NCBI RefSeq assembly: GCF_012913485.1
Contig: NZ_CP051774.1
Coordinates: forward strand, 3,410,001-3,474,000
DNA length: 64,000 nucleotides
Source of the DNA: Luteolibacter luteus
Lineage (GTDB): Bacteria > Verrucomicrobiota > Verrucomicrobiia > Verrucomicrobiales > Akkermansiaceae
Direction of reading: 5' to 3'
Shown: positions 1 through 8,414 of the stretch, piece after piece
Position numbering within the stretch: position 1 is the first letter of the stretch
How the letters are laid out: the number at the start of each line of letters is the position of its first letter
Translations under genes and position numbers: made by a program
Notes under the pieces: model-generated
Database searches by the model: none
The model's input: only the letters and a program-made list of their open reading frames with translations
Told to the model about the DNA's origin: nothing

Positions 1-351
1 ATCGATCTCGAGAACGCGCACCCCGACCTGAAGCTGATTTTGATCGAGAGCGGCGGGGACAATCTCTCCGCGACCTTCTCCCCGGAACTGGTGGATGCCT
101 ACGTCTACGTCATCGACGTGGCGGAGGGGGATAAGATCCCGCGCAAGGGCGGCCCGGCGATCCGGACCAGCGACCTGCTGCTGATCAACAAGACCGAGCT
201 GGCACCTTACGTGGGGGCAGATCTCGCGGTGATGGACCGGGATGCCAGGAAGATGCGGGGAGAGCGCCCTTTCCTTTTCGCGGACATGAAGTCGGAGAAG
301 GGGAAGGAAGACCTGCTTGCTTGGCTCAAGCGGGAGTATCTCTTCGTCTAG
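1..351 (+). CDS. ureG: Urease accessory GTPase UreG, C-terminal part (5' end outside window)
   Basis: UreG is the cytosolic SIMIBI-class GTPase that, with UreD, UreF and UreE, drives GTP-dependent nickel insertion into urease. The frame is open from base 1 and ends at 351, covering about the last 116 residues. It carries the very characteristic [15 protein letters not shown] segment and the guanine-specificity region [16 protein letters not shown]. The G4 motif reads NKTE where NKxD is usual, a conservative change. The P-loop half lies left of the window. No other urease gene is visible, but a urea-binding protein (urtA) lies at 49-50 kb, so the organism probably uses urea. The product call is secure; an internal TTG at 40 is not a real start. 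Confidence 0.93.
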   Translation: MDLENAHPDLKLILIESGGDNLSATFSPELVDAYVYVIDVAEGDKIPRKGGPAIRTSDLLLINKTELAPYVGADLAVMDRDARKMRGERPFLFADMKSEKGKEDLLAWLKREYLFV

Positions 352-423
352 CGAGGGCGGGCCTTTTCCTTGACAATCAAGCACCGCTACGAAAGGTGGT
401 AGCCGATTCAAGGAAAGGAGGGC

Positions 424-633
424 ATGGTGGATAGCGACCTTTTGCACACGGAAAAGATCTTGGCGGACCGGAAGACGTTCTTTCTGGATCTCAAGGAAAA
501 CGCCCGCGGCATGGTGGTGAAGATCACCGAGGACGTCAGCGGGAACCGCGATACGATCATGGTTCCGGCGGAGATTCTGGGCGATTTCATCGCTGCCTTG
601 ACCGATATCAAGGCGACGGCGGATAGCCGTTGA
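424..633 (+). CDS. PUR-family DNA/RNA-binding protein (DUF3276-like), 69 aa
   Basis: This is a single PUR-repeat protein. The core KTFFLDLKENARGMVVKITE matches the pattern seen in bacterial PUR/DUF3276 proteins (aromatic residue, then DLKEN-RG, then a beta strand), which bind single-stranded nucleic acid, generally as dimers. The remainder, ending near VPAEILGDFIAAL, fits the helix that closes the PUR fold. A strong purine tract, AAGGAAAGGAGG, lies immediately before the ATG at 424. Because that spacing is very short, the GTG at 427 is an alternative start. The gene stands alone between ureG and a long leader. Its target nucleic acid is unknown. Confidence 0.75.
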   Translation: MVDSDLLHTEKILADRKTFFLDLKENARGMVVKITEDVSGNRDTIMVPAEILGDFIAALTDIKATADSR

Positions 634-702
634 GGCGTTAGGCGCCAAAGAGATGCGGTCGGTGGGCTCTAGCAGCCGGTTAGGCTGGAGGGCGGGGGAA
701 TC

Positions 703-719
703 TACGTGAAAATCACGTA
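703..719. promoter_or_regulatory. Perfect 17-bp palindrome, possible operator
   Basis: TACGTGA-AAA-TCACGTA is a perfect 7-bp inverted repeat with a 3-bp centre, in the 186-bp gap before the gene at 820. Its size and symmetry suit a dimeric regulator of LuxR or a similar HTH type. I found no second copy in the window. The regulator is not identified. Confidence 0.4.
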
Positions 720-819
720 AGGGTGACTTAAAGGTTTGAGGCTGCGCGTATCTAGGGCATACTCGGTCACAGCTTAGGTCCCGTAAGCGAAATACCGGCA
801 CCCAACAGTATTTCCGATT

Positions 820-2646
820 TTGAAGCTCCAGACGCCCCGCCACCCAAGCGCTGCCCCCCCCAGTGCGAAGAGGAAAAACGGCTCAGGTTCCGAATGGCGG
901 AACCGCCTTCTCCTCGGGATTTCCTTCCTCCAGTTGGCTGGCCCGATCGCGGCCGCCGAGGAGGTTTGGCAGCCGGTTACGGACTACTCGATCTCTTTCC
1001 CGGGGGACCGGCCGGACGCTGCACCGGCGATCAACCCTTTCGAAAATTTCACCCATTTCGGCACCGACTTCGGCTGGATGGGGCCGGGCCAAGCCCGCAT
1101 CGACGCCCGTGCCGGAGCGATCCGGACCAAGCCGGATGGCGAGTGGACCGGTGCTTGGCACTCCTTGGCGGGATTGGCCGGGGAGGGTAGCCGGATGTTC
1201 GATCCCACCGACGTGATCGGCCTCGGCGGGCCTGCTGAGAAGCGTGCCGGCGTGCTGGCCGTGATCGTGGAGGCCCGTGGCAATGGCCAGTTGCGGGTAG
1301 AGCTGGCGGATTCCGCCCGCTCGGTCCGCTGGTCGCAGACCACCGTGCTCGTTCCGGGAGAAAAGACCCGGCATCGCTTCGAGATCAAGGCCGCCGAATT
1401 GGGCCCGCTGAAGTTCATCAACTGGGTGGCTGAGCCCGGCAGCGCGGTCGAGATTTCTTCGCTCGGCTTCGGTGTGGAAAAGCCGGAGATGGACCCGGAG
1501 GAGTGGCTGTTCCGGGTTTCGATGGGCAAGCTCCGCCGTTGCCACGATGCGGATTGGGGTCTCACCCGTGACCGTGCCCACACGCCGGCCGGTGTTTTCG
1601 ATTCGATTACTTCCTCCGGCCTGCACGCCTTGGCGAGTGCCGCGGCGGTGAAGGAAGGGGTGCTGGAGAAGGACAAGGTGGCGGATGAAGTCCGGCGCAC
1701 CACCCAGGCGATGCTCGGCATGCCGCGGGCGGCGGGCTTCATGGCGCACTTCGCCCGCCGGGCTGCCGATGGCATGCCGGAGATCCACCCCGGCACCGAA
1801 TACAGCACGGTGGATACCGCCATCGCCCTCCACTCGTTGCGTCTGGCGGCGGGGATCCTTGATCTGCCGGACGTTTCGGCAGCGGTAGGGCAGGCGATCT
1901 CAGAGCTGGATTTCGATTTGGTAAGCGATTCCGAGGGCTGGATCAGCCATGGATTTGCTCAGGACGGCACCACGCCGCTGGCCAGCCAGTGGCGGGACTG
2001 GGGCGGCGAGACCGCCTTGGTGCTGGCCCTAGAGGCGATGGTGAGCGGACGTCAGCCGCGTGGTAAGATGGAACCGGGCGGCAAGGTCTTCCGGGGAGTC
2101 GGTTTCATCACCGAGATCGAGAGCCTCTTCTACCCGGATTTCGACCGGAATGACCCGGACCAAGTGACCGGTGCGGTATGGCCCGTCTCCCGGCGCGAAC
2201 TCTTCGAAAAGCAGGCCAGGTATGTGGTCGATCAGTGGCCGGATTCTGCGGCTGCGCGGCTTGGTATCTTCGGGCTCTCCGGCGGGGAGTCGGGTATGCC
2301 CGGTGCGGGATATACCGCAAACGGGGTGGATGTTCCGGGCCTGCGCTGGCTCCATCCTCATGCCATGGTCATGAGTTTGGCATTGAGCAGCAGGACTGAC
2401 CTGCCTCTGGGGATCAAGCGCATGGAGCGCGCGGGAATCCTTTTTCCCCAAGGCCTGCCGGAGAATGTCGAGATCGGTTTGATCCTCCACAATCCCATGC
2501 AAGGGTCCCTGAATGCGGGATTTGAGGCATTGGCCGCCTACCACGGATGGCGGCGCGGAAATAATGATGCGATCGATGAGGCGAGCCTTCGCGATCCCAT
2601 GTTGCGTGCGGGAATCCGGCGTTTTTGGCCGGATGTCCGGCCCTAA
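820..2646 (+). CDS. Secreted protein with probable (alpha/alpha)6-toroid, glucoamylase-like
   Basis: The protein is 608 aa if it starts at the TTG at 820; no ATG lies close by, and this start places a hydrophobic export signal at about residues 29-46, ending near AAAEE. Residues 50-220 look like a beta-rich galactose-binding-type region. From about 225 on there are helical segments with STVDTAIALHSLRLAAG, DWGGETALVLALEAM and a closing HPMQ/AGFEALAAYHGW region. These resemble the STVDTA-containing helices of glucoamylase-like (PF10091/GH144-type) toroid enzymes. The family assignment is inferred from that pattern only; the catalytic acid was not identified. A hairpin overlapping the stop codon probably ends the transcript. 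Confidence 0.5.
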   Translation: MKLQTPRHPSAAPPSAKRKNGSGSEWRNRLLLGISFLQLAGPIAAAEEVWQPVTDYSISFPGDRPDAAPAINPFENFTHFGTDFGWMGPGQARIDARAGAIRTKPDGEWTGAWHSLAGLAGEGSRMFDPTDVIGLGGPAEKRAGVLAVIVEARGNGQLRVELADSARSVRWSQTTVLVPGEKTRHRFEIKAAELGPLKFINWVAEPGSAVEISSLGFGVEKPEMDPEEWLFRVSMGKLRRCHDADWGLTRDRAHTPAGVFDSITSSGLHALASAAAVKEGVLEKDKVADEVRRTTQAMLGMPRAAGFMAHFARRAADGMPEIHPGTEYSTVDTAIALHSLRLAAGILDLPDVSAAVGQAISELDFDLVSDSEGWISHGFAQDGTTPLASQWRDWGGETALVLALEAMVSGRQPRGKMEPGGKVFRGVGFITEIESLFYPDFDRNDPDQVTGAVWPVSRRELFEKQARYVVDQWPDSAAARLGIFGLSGGESGMPGAGYTANGVDVPGLRWLHPHAMVMSLALSSRTDLPLGIKRMERAGILFPQGLPENVEIGLILHNPMQGSLNAGFEALAAYHGWRRGNNDAIDEASLRDPMLRAGIRRFWPDVRP

Positions 2647-2661
2647 CGGGTCCGGTTTTTT
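2637..2661 (+). terminator. Rho-independent terminator after the 608-aa gene
   Basis: CCGG-CCC, loop TAAC, then GGG-T-CCGG with one bulged T, followed by six T residues. The stem begins inside the last codons of the upstream gene. Confidence 0.65.
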
Positions 2662-2712
2662 ATTCATTGCCGCATCGCGAACCCCGGCTTCAAATTAGCG
2701 GGAGACTGATAC

Positions 2713-4029
2713 ATGGAGGACCGATACGAGATCCGTGGGAAACTCGGCCAGGGCGGACTAGGTGCCGTCTATCGTGCCTATGATCGTGCCCTGAAGCGCG
2801 ATGTGGCGGTGAAGCGGATCGTCTCCGGCGATGACGACGAGCATCGGGAAGAGGCCACCAAGCAGATGGAGAAGGAGACCGGCGCCCTCGCCGCGCTCCA
2901 GCATCCGAACATCGTCACCATTTACGACGTGGGCTCCGATGAGGACGGCCCCTTCGTGGTGATGGAACTGCTGACCGGGCAGACAGTGGATGAGATCGTG
3001 GAAAAGGCGCCGCTGACTTGGCCGGACTTCCGCGAGCTGGTGTTGCAGATCCAGGAGGCGCTCATTGCCGCCCAAGATCTCGGCTTGGTCCACCGTGACC
3101 TGAAGCCTTCCAATATCATGGTCAATTGGCTGCCGTCCGGCCGCTTCCAAGCGAAGGTGGTGGATTTCGGCCTCGCAAAGTTCAGCCCCAAGACCTCCGC
3201 GGAGAGCGCCGAGCAGACCGACGCAATTTTTGGCTCCATCTTCTACATGGCGCCGGAGCTTTTCGAACGCGGGCCCATCGATTCGCGGACGGACATGTAT
3301 GCCATCGGCTGCGTCTATTATTTCGCGCTGACCGGGCACTCTCCTTTTCAAGGGGAAACCGGTCCGCAGGTGATGGCCGCGCACTTGGAGCACCGGGTGA
3401 TTCCGCTCGCACAAGTCCGTCCTGACATCCCGAGGTGGGCTTGTGACTGGGTGATGTGGCACATCAACCGTTATCCCCACGAGCGTCCCGAGAATTCCAG
3501 GGAGACCCTGAAGAGTTTCATCCAGCTTGACGTGCCGCCTACCCAGGCGATCACGCAGCCGCTGCAGCCACCGGTGAACCCGCGGGCTCCGGTGACAGTT
3601 CGGCCACGAACCGGGATGACTCCGCCACCCGCCCGTCCGGCACCCCTGCCGACTCCGCTGCCCATGCAGCAGACGGTAAAAACCCATACGGCTCCGCAGC
3701 CTCTGGCTCCGCCGGATGGGGCTCCGCCGAGCCTGCATGCCCCGCCAATCACCGCACCGATCACGAAATCCCTGGTGGAGGAGATGGGTGTGCGTGCTCC
3801 GGACATCCCGGTGCCGCAGCCGGAATCCGTCCATCCGCAGGGGACCCAGGTTCCCACGGCCCAGCGACCAGCGGTCGGAGGCGGCCGGGTTTTCGCGCCG
3901 CAGAGCACTTATCAGGTCGCCCAGAAGAAGAAAAAGCCGAGCGAGGCGAAGCGGAACATGCTGGCCGCGCTCGGGGGCGTGGTCCTGCTGGTGGTCATTT
4001 ATTACCTGGTCACCTACTTCTCGAAGTAG
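2713..4029 (+). CDS. Membrane-anchored Hanks-type Ser/Thr protein kinase
   Basis: The protein is 438 aa with a complete N-terminal kinase domain, about residues 5-270. It has the glycine loop GQGGLG (13-18 region), the ATP lysine K34 in VAVKR, the catalytic loop HRDLKPSN at 127-134, the metal-binding DFG at 151-153 and APE at 180-182, so it should be active. Residues 280-400 are a proline-rich, low-complexity linker. One hydrophobic helix at 416-436 sits at the very C-terminus, leaving only a few residues outside. The kinase is therefore a tail-anchored cytoplasmic enzyme with no extracellular PASTA sensor. Substrates are unknown. It precedes serS by 49 bases but has no functional link that I can see. 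Confidence 0.9.
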   Translation: MEDRYEIRGKLGQGGLGAVYRAYDRALKRDVAVKRIVSGDDDEHREEATKQMEKETGALAALQHPNIVTIYDVGSDEDGPFVVMELLTGQTVDEIVEKAPLTWPDFRELVLQIQEALIAAQDLGLVHRDLKPSNIMVNWLPSGRFQAKVVDFGLAKFSPKTSAESAEQTDAIFGSIFYMAPELFERGPIDSRTDMYAIGCVYYFALTGHSPFQGETGPQVMAAHLEHRVIPLAQVRPDIPRWACDWVMWHINRYPHERPENSRETLKSFIQLDVPPTQAITQPLQPPVNPRAPVTVRPRTGMTPPPARPAPLPTPLPMQQTVKTHTAPQPLAPPDGAPPSLHAPPITAPITKSLVEEMGVRAPDIPVPQPESVHPQGTQVPTAQRPAVGGGRVFAPQSTYQVAQKKKKPSEAKRNMLAALGGVVLLVVIYYLVTYFSK

Positions 4030-4078
4030 CGATCCGCATTGGACGTCGGCGCGGGGATGCTCTAAGGCTCGCCGCGCC

Positions 4079-5362
4079 ATGCTCGATATCCGCGAGATCC
4101 GTTTAAACCCTGAATTCTTCATCGAGCGCCTCAAAACGCGCGGTGGAGACCACTGGAAGCTAGTTGATGAAGTGCGCAAATGGGACGAAAAGCGCCGGAT
4201 GGCCGAATATCAAGATGGCCTCTTGCGGGCTGACAGAAACCAAATTTCCAAAGAGATTGGATTTGCGAAGAGAGCGGGGGAGGACACGAAGGAGAAAGAA
4301 GAGGAGGTCCGGGAGATAAACGAAAGAATCGCGAGCCATAATTCCGAAGCGGAGGAGGCAACTCAGCGTCAGCACGAGTTGCTGATGAATATCCCGAACC
4401 TCCCGCATCCGGATTGTCCGGTCGGCGAGGACGAGACCGCGAATCCGGTCGTCCGCACTTGGGGCGAGAAGCCGGAGGTCGCCGATCCGAAGGACCACTT
4501 GGTGCTGGCGGAGGCGCTCGGCCTGATTTCCTTGGAAGATGCCACCCGCATCGCCGGCTCCGGCTTCGCCGTGTATCGCGGCAAGGGAGCCCGCCTCGAG
4601 CGTGCGCTGATCAGCTTCCTGCTGGATCTGCAGAGCGGCACGAACGGCTACGAGGAGGTGAACGTGCCTCACGTGGTGAAGCGCGAGTGCATGGAAGGCA
4701 CCGGCCAGCTCCCGAAATTCGAGGACGACATGTACGGCACCGATGCCGGGGAAGACGGCCGCAACCAGCTTTTCCTCGCGCCGACCGCCGAAGTGCCGGT
4801 GACCAACCTCTACCGCGACACGCTGCTCGCCGAGGGCGATCTGCCAAAGAAGCTGGTGGCCTACACGCCCTGCTTCCGCCGCGAGGCTGGCAGCGCGGGG
4901 CGCGACAACCGCGGGATCATCCGCATGCACCAGTTCGATAAGGTCGAGCTGGTCCAAGTAGTGCATCCGGACGACGGCTTGCGCACGCTGGAAGAGCTCA
5001 CCTCTCACGCCCAATCGGCGCTCGAGAAGCTTGGCCTTCACTATCGCACCATCGAACTTTGCACCGGTGATATCGGCGCGAACTCCGCGAAGACCTACGA
5101 CATCGAAGTCTGGGCTCCGGGTCAGGGCAAGTATCTCGAAGTATCGAGCTGTTCATGGTTCGGCGACTATCAGGCGCGCCGCATGAAGCTCCGCTTCAAG
5201 GATGGCGAAGGGAAGAACCGCTTCTGCCACACCTTGAACGGTTCCGGCACTGCCTTGCCCCGTCTCTACGTGGCCCTTCTTGAGCAGTGCCAGCAGCCGG
5301 ATGGCTCGATCAAGGTTCCGGCAGCGCTGGTGCCTTACTTCGGGTTTGAAGAGATCCGCTGA
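4079..5362 (+). CDS. serS: Seryl-tRNA synthetase
   Basis: Charges tRNA-Ser (and tRNA-Sec) with serine in the cytosol. The ATG at 4079 gives MLDIREIRLNPEFF, the standard SerS N-terminus, and a 427-aa product of normal length. An upstream extension of the same frame overlaps the kinase and is not real. Residues 1-105 form the long antiparallel coiled-coil tRNA-binding arm. The class II catalytic core follows: TAEVPVTNLYRD, motif 2 around CFRREAGSAGRD, and motif 3 around LNGSGTALPRLY. A strong hairpin follows the stop. Confidence 0.97.
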   Translation: MLDIREIRLNPEFFIERLKTRGGDHWKLVDEVRKWDEKRRMAEYQDGLLRADRNQISKEIGFAKRAGEDTKEKEEEVREINERIASHNSEAEEATQRQHELLMNIPNLPHPDCPVGEDETANPVVRTWGEKPEVADPKDHLVLAEALGLISLEDATRIAGSGFAVYRGKGARLERALISFLLDLQSGTNGYEEVNVPHVVKRECMEGTGQLPKFEDDMYGTDAGEDGRNQLFLAPTAEVPVTNLYRDTLLAEGDLPKKLVAYTPCFRREAGSAGRDNRGIIRMHQFDKVELVQVVHPDDGLRTLEELTSHAQSALEKLGLHYRTIELCTGDIGANSAKTYDIEVWAPGQGKYLEVSSCSWFGDYQARRMKLRFKDGEGKNRFCHTLNGSGTALPRLYVALLEQCQQPDGSIKVPAALVPYFGFEEIR

Positions 5363-5370
5363 ATTTAATG

Positions 5371-5396
5371 AAGGGGCGCTTCTGGCGCCCCTTCTT
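5371..5396. terminator. Bidirectional terminator between serS and the convergent 213-aa gene
   Basis: AAGGGGCGC, a 5-base loop, then GCGCCCCTT: a perfect 9-bp stem with T-rich sequence on one side and A-rich on the other. It can serve both serS and the minus-strand gene ending at 5400. Confidence 0.8.
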
Positions 5397-5399
5397 ATT

Positions 5400-6041
5400 T
5401 CAGCCGCGGATCCTTTCGAATTCGGCGGGATCTAGGATTTCCAGATGGTCTTCGGTGAAATCTAGCGCCGCGGCCATTTCCTCCCATGACTTCCAATTGC
5501 CCCACGGATTTCGCCATGCCCCAAAGGTATGTCCTTCGGAAGTCGTGGCAAGGAACCCGGGATCATCAGTGTAGGTGGTGAGGAAGATCGGATCCGGGAG
5601 ATCGTCCTTTCCAATCGGGGTCAGATTCGGGAGATCCGTGATATCGTAGCGGATGTTGAATTTTCCATGCCGCGTTACCTTGGCGACGAGGCGACCTTTT
5701 CGTGAGGCATGCTCCTCCAGCAGATCGAAGAACTGGTGGAAGGCCTCTTCCTCATCCGGCCATATGGACAATAGCATTCCATGCCAATTGTAGGTGCTGG
5801 ATGCTCCCGTCCGGTAGGCCACCCAACCCGAAAAATCATTCGGTAAGGCGAGAGGGGAATCGGGTTCGCTGCGACAGCCCATCTGATAGCCTACAAGGAA
5901 TACCTGGAGGTAGGAAAGGTTCGGCCCATCGCCCCAATACAAGCCCGGCCTCTGCCGGATCGATTGAAAGAACGCACTAAGCCCGGCCATCTGAAGGGCT
6001 TTATGATCGGAAAAAATCCGAACCTCAGGAAGCAAATCCAC
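5400..6041 (-). CDS. Uncharacterised protein, 213 aa
   Basis: I do not recognise a named family. The protein is soluble, with no signal peptide or membrane helix, and is rich in aromatic residues. A segment near residues 24-56 (FFQSIRQRPGLYWGDG, then LQVFLVGYQMG) recalls small proteins of the RPGLY/RPGMYIG type, and the C-terminal half has repeated Trp/Asp patches (WRNPWGNWKSWEEMAAALDF). The gene lies 18 bases downstream of the 247-aa gene on the same strand, so the two may be cotranscribed. Function unknown. Confidence 0.6.
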   Translation of the reverse strand: MDLLPEVRIFSDHKALQMAGLSAFFQSIRQRPGLYWGDGPNLSYLQVFLVGYQMGCRSEPDSPLALPNDFSGWVAYRTGASSTYNWHGMLLSIWPDEEEAFHQFFDLLEEHASRKGRLVAKVTRHGKFNIRYDITDLPNLTPIGKDDLPDPIFLTTYTDDPGFLATTSEGHTFGAWRNPWGNWKSWEEMAAALDFTEDHLEILDPAEFERIRG

Positions 6042-6059
6042 GGGGAAATTGCGTTCCTT

Positions 6060-6803
6060 TCAGCGGCGCTCGGCGATCATTCTCAGCTCGTTGGCGGCTC
6101 GCTCTTGAAGAGGTCCTTCAGGGAAATCCTGGACCCACGCGTTTGCTGCCGGCAGGTCCTTGTTGGCCCATTGGGTGACGACGATCATGACCGCTTCGTC
6201 CTGCGATGATCCGGGAAGCATTTGTTCCAAGGCCAGCTTGGCCGCTGCGGTGGGATCCGTCTGGCTCAGCACGTAGGTGAGGCGAATGGCGAGCTTGTCG
6301 CGGGATTCACCGCCCGGTTCTTTCATGAGCCATGCCAATGCTGCGGAGACATCATGGGTAGCCCATTGTTGGACGAGCCTTTCCTCGATCGCCCCCGGCA
6401 ATCGGTCCAGATGAGCACCACGTGCCCTCTCGATGGCTTCGAGTGGCTTCGCGCCCGCCATTCCGAAGCATACTTCGGCAAGAGCCTGGGCGCGTTTCTC
6501 TTCCGGCCATTCCAAGGCGGAAGCCCATGCCGCCTCTGCATCCGTCTCCGCCCGTTCGCGAAGTTCGATCAGTTGGCGGGATTCCCGTTGGACGGGGGAC
6601 TCGTCGGTGTCTCCGCCGACATTTCCCTCGTCTTCCTGTCGCACGCGGGTTTCTCGATCGGCCCGCGGGAGCGGAGCCTTACGCGATGTCTTGGGCCCCG
6701 TCTTCTTGGGCGTGGTTCCGGGCGTAGGTGCTTCTTGCCATTGGGAAACGACAAGAGCTGTCGCCAGGCAAAGACCAAGGAAGCCGAGGATAATCTTCTT
6801 CAT
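6060..6803 (-). CDS. Exported or membrane-anchored helical-repeat protein, function unknown, 247 aa
   Basis: The start at 6803 gives MKKIILGFLGLCLATALVVS, a clear signal or anchor helix, preceded by a GAAAGAGAG ribosome-binding tract. Longer in-frame starts overlap the neighbouring gene. Residues 25-75 are a charged, Pro/Thr/Arg-rich linker. Residues 80-247 hold helical repeats with the recurring pattern W(A)xxDxxAAxAWLxxxP, seen as WATHDVSAALAWLMKEP and WANKDLPAANAWVQDFP. Such alpha-solenoid repeats are common in secreted verrucomicrobial proteins, but their partners are unknown. Possibly an operon with the 213-aa gene. Confidence 0.65.
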   Translation of the reverse strand: MKKIILGFLGLCLATALVVSQWQEAPTPGTTPKKTGPKTSRKAPLPRADRETRVRQEDEGNVGGDTDESPVQRESRQLIELRERAETDAEAAWASALEWPEEKRAQALAEVCFGMAGAKPLEAIERARGAHLDRLPGAIEERLVQQWATHDVSAALAWLMKEPGGESRDKLAIRLTYVLSQTDPTAAAKLALEQMLPGSSQDEAVMIVVTQWANKDLPAANAWVQDFPEGPLQERAANELRMIAERR

Positions 6804-6867
6804 GCTCTCTTTCGAAGTCGGGCGGCGCTGCCGCCGAAGGCAACGCCACCCTTTGCTCATGAATTTC

Positions 6868-8226
6868 TCAGTACAGCCGCCAGCGTTGCTGGGTCTGCCC
6901 GTTCCATGGCCACTGGACGATGGGCGCTCCGTTCTGGGTGGCGCTGGCATTTTCCAAGGCTTTTGCGCTCCATTGGTTCCAGATCTTGTAGGTGCCGTCG
7001 GATTGGCGATCGACCCACCATCTTTGGTTCGTGCCACCGTTCCAGCTCCACACCACGGGTTGTCCGAGGTTTGCGGTCGATTGCATCTCCAAGGCCAAGC
7101 CGCTGTTCAGATTGATGATGTTCCAAGAGGTATCGGAGTTCTGGGTGAACATCCACCGCTGCTGCAGGCCGTTGTTGTTGGCGGTCACGTCCCACTGCAC
7201 CGTCGGGTTTCCGAGGGAGCTGCTTCCGTTGTCGATCGCCTTGCCTCCGACCATGTTCACGATGCGATGCTCCCCGGTGATGTCCCCGCCTTCGTTATCC
7301 AGATTGGTGTGAATCAGCGTGGCATACTGCAGCATCATCGCGGGATTGGCCGGCGGATTGCCTCCGGTATTGCCCGGCCAATAGAAGCCATTGAAGACAC
7401 CCGCGCTGCTGCCCCATCCAGCCATCTTCGAGCCAAAGGTCGCCGCTCCATCCAGGTCCCAAGTCCCGGGAGAGACTTTCAAGCCGCCGAAGAGACTGTT
7501 CCATGATGCCGGGTTGTTTCCGGCGCCGCCATCGTAGCATTGGAGGTAGACTTCATCGCAGACGGAACCCAGGCCGTTTTTCACCGATTGCCAGAAGCCG
7601 GAGTTGGTATAGGGGCAGAGCGTGACCTTCATCCCGTTGCTCCCGGCCATTTGCCCGAAAGCGACGGATGAGCTGACGTCATACACCGATTCGTCATCGA
7701 AGCAGATGGCATTGACCGGGAAGTTCGCCTTGAGCGCGGCCAGGTTTCGATAGAGGACGTTCGAGGTATTGTTTCCCTGCGAAGCGATGAGGTTCTTGAT
7801 GTTTTGGAAGCTCGCGTCGTTCCAGCCGCCGATGCATAGCTCGATGCGCGTCACCCCTGATGGCATCGCCTTGCATTGGTTAAAGAGGGGTCCCCAGTCG
7901 GAAGGTCCCACCCAGGTCCCGTTGCTGCACAGGGTTCCATCGTAGGTGAAGTCGCCATTGGTCGCGACCCGCATGTTGAAGATGATGAGCGTGTTGAAGC
8001 CGGATGCCCGCATGCCGTTGATCTGGGATGTGGTCATCGCGGCCCGTGTGGCCATGTTTCCATTGAGGAAGAGGGCCGCCTTGGAGGCGGATGCCGGCTC
8101 TGAGATTAGCGAGGCCATTGCCAGGGCTCCTGCGAACGGCGCATGTGATAGCCGTCTTAATAGCTTGCCGGTCACGTGTCGTGCCGAGCGCAACAACGAA
8201 ACAATGATTGGTTCTTGGGTCTTCAT
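6868..8226 (-). CDS. Secreted Endo H-like GH18 endoglycosidase with C-terminal ricin-type lectin
   Basis: The protein is 452 aa. A long signal peptide ends near SEPASA (about residue 47). Residues 50-310 form a GH18-type barrel. The catalytic strand reads VNAICFDDE, with D177 and E179 aligning to the last Asp and the proton-donor Glu of the GH18 DxxDxDxE motif. The FDDE form is that of endo-beta-N-acetylglucosaminidase H rather than of chitinases. The first two Asp positions of the motif are N172 and C175. Residues 315-452 are a ricin-type beta-trefoil with QQRW/NQRW signatures in three repeats, a sugar-binding module. The likely role is cleavage in the chitobiose core of N-glycans or related GlcNAc chains outside the cell. 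It is divergent from a GH85-like gene. Confidence 0.7.
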   Translation of the reverse strand: MKTQEPIIVSLLRSARHVTGKLLRRLSHAPFAGALAMASLISEPASASKAALFLNGNMATRAAMTTSQINGMRASGFNTLIIFNMRVATNGDFTYDGTLCSNGTWVGPSDWGPLFNQCKAMPSGVTRIELCIGGWNDASFQNIKNLIASQGNNTSNVLYRNLAALKANFPVNAICFDDESVYDVSSSVAFGQMAGSNGMKVTLCPYTNSGFWQSVKNGLGSVCDEVYLQCYDGGAGNNPASWNSLFGGLKVSPGTWDLDGAATFGSKMAGWGSSAGVFNGFYWPGNTGGNPPANPAMMLQYATLIHTNLDNEGGDITGEHRIVNMVGGKAIDNGSSSLGNPTVQWDVTANNNGLQQRWMFTQNSDTSWNIINLNSGLALEMQSTANLGQPVVWSWNGGTNQRWWVDRQSDGTYKIWNQWSAKALENASATQNGAPIVQWPWNGQTQQRWRLY

Positions 8227-8229
8227 CTT

Positions 8230-8286
8230 GGGTTCGTGGTGATGCAGCTTTTAGACTGCATTGTCGGCTTCTTGAGCCACGAACCC
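8230..8286 (-). promoter_or_regulatory. 57-bp cloverleaf-like structured leader abutting the GH18 start codon
   Basis: Read on the minus strand, GGGTTCGTGG pairs perfectly with CCACGAACCC. Inside are a GGCT-AGCC hairpin and an ATGCAG-CTGCAT hairpin with an 8-base loop, together a three-way junction. The closing strand ends three bases before the ATG at 8226 and would cover the ribosome-binding position. This could be a translational regulator, or a remnant of a small mobile element. No known riboswitch class is recognised. Confidence 0.45.
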
Positions 8287-8414
8287 TGCGAGGGTAAATG
8301 AAAATGGATGATGGCAGAGTCGATCTCTACAAATGGAGAGGGTGAGAAAATGTTAGGTCATGGAGATGTGATATCTCTCTCCCGGAGTGAAGAACGAGGC
8401 CCGATGCTCGGGCG

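Noticed and set aside
8230..8286. tRNA gene suggested by the cloverleaf-like fold
   Set aside because: There is no T-arm, no conserved D-loop bases and no CCA-type acceptor. The outer stem is 10 bp rather than 7.
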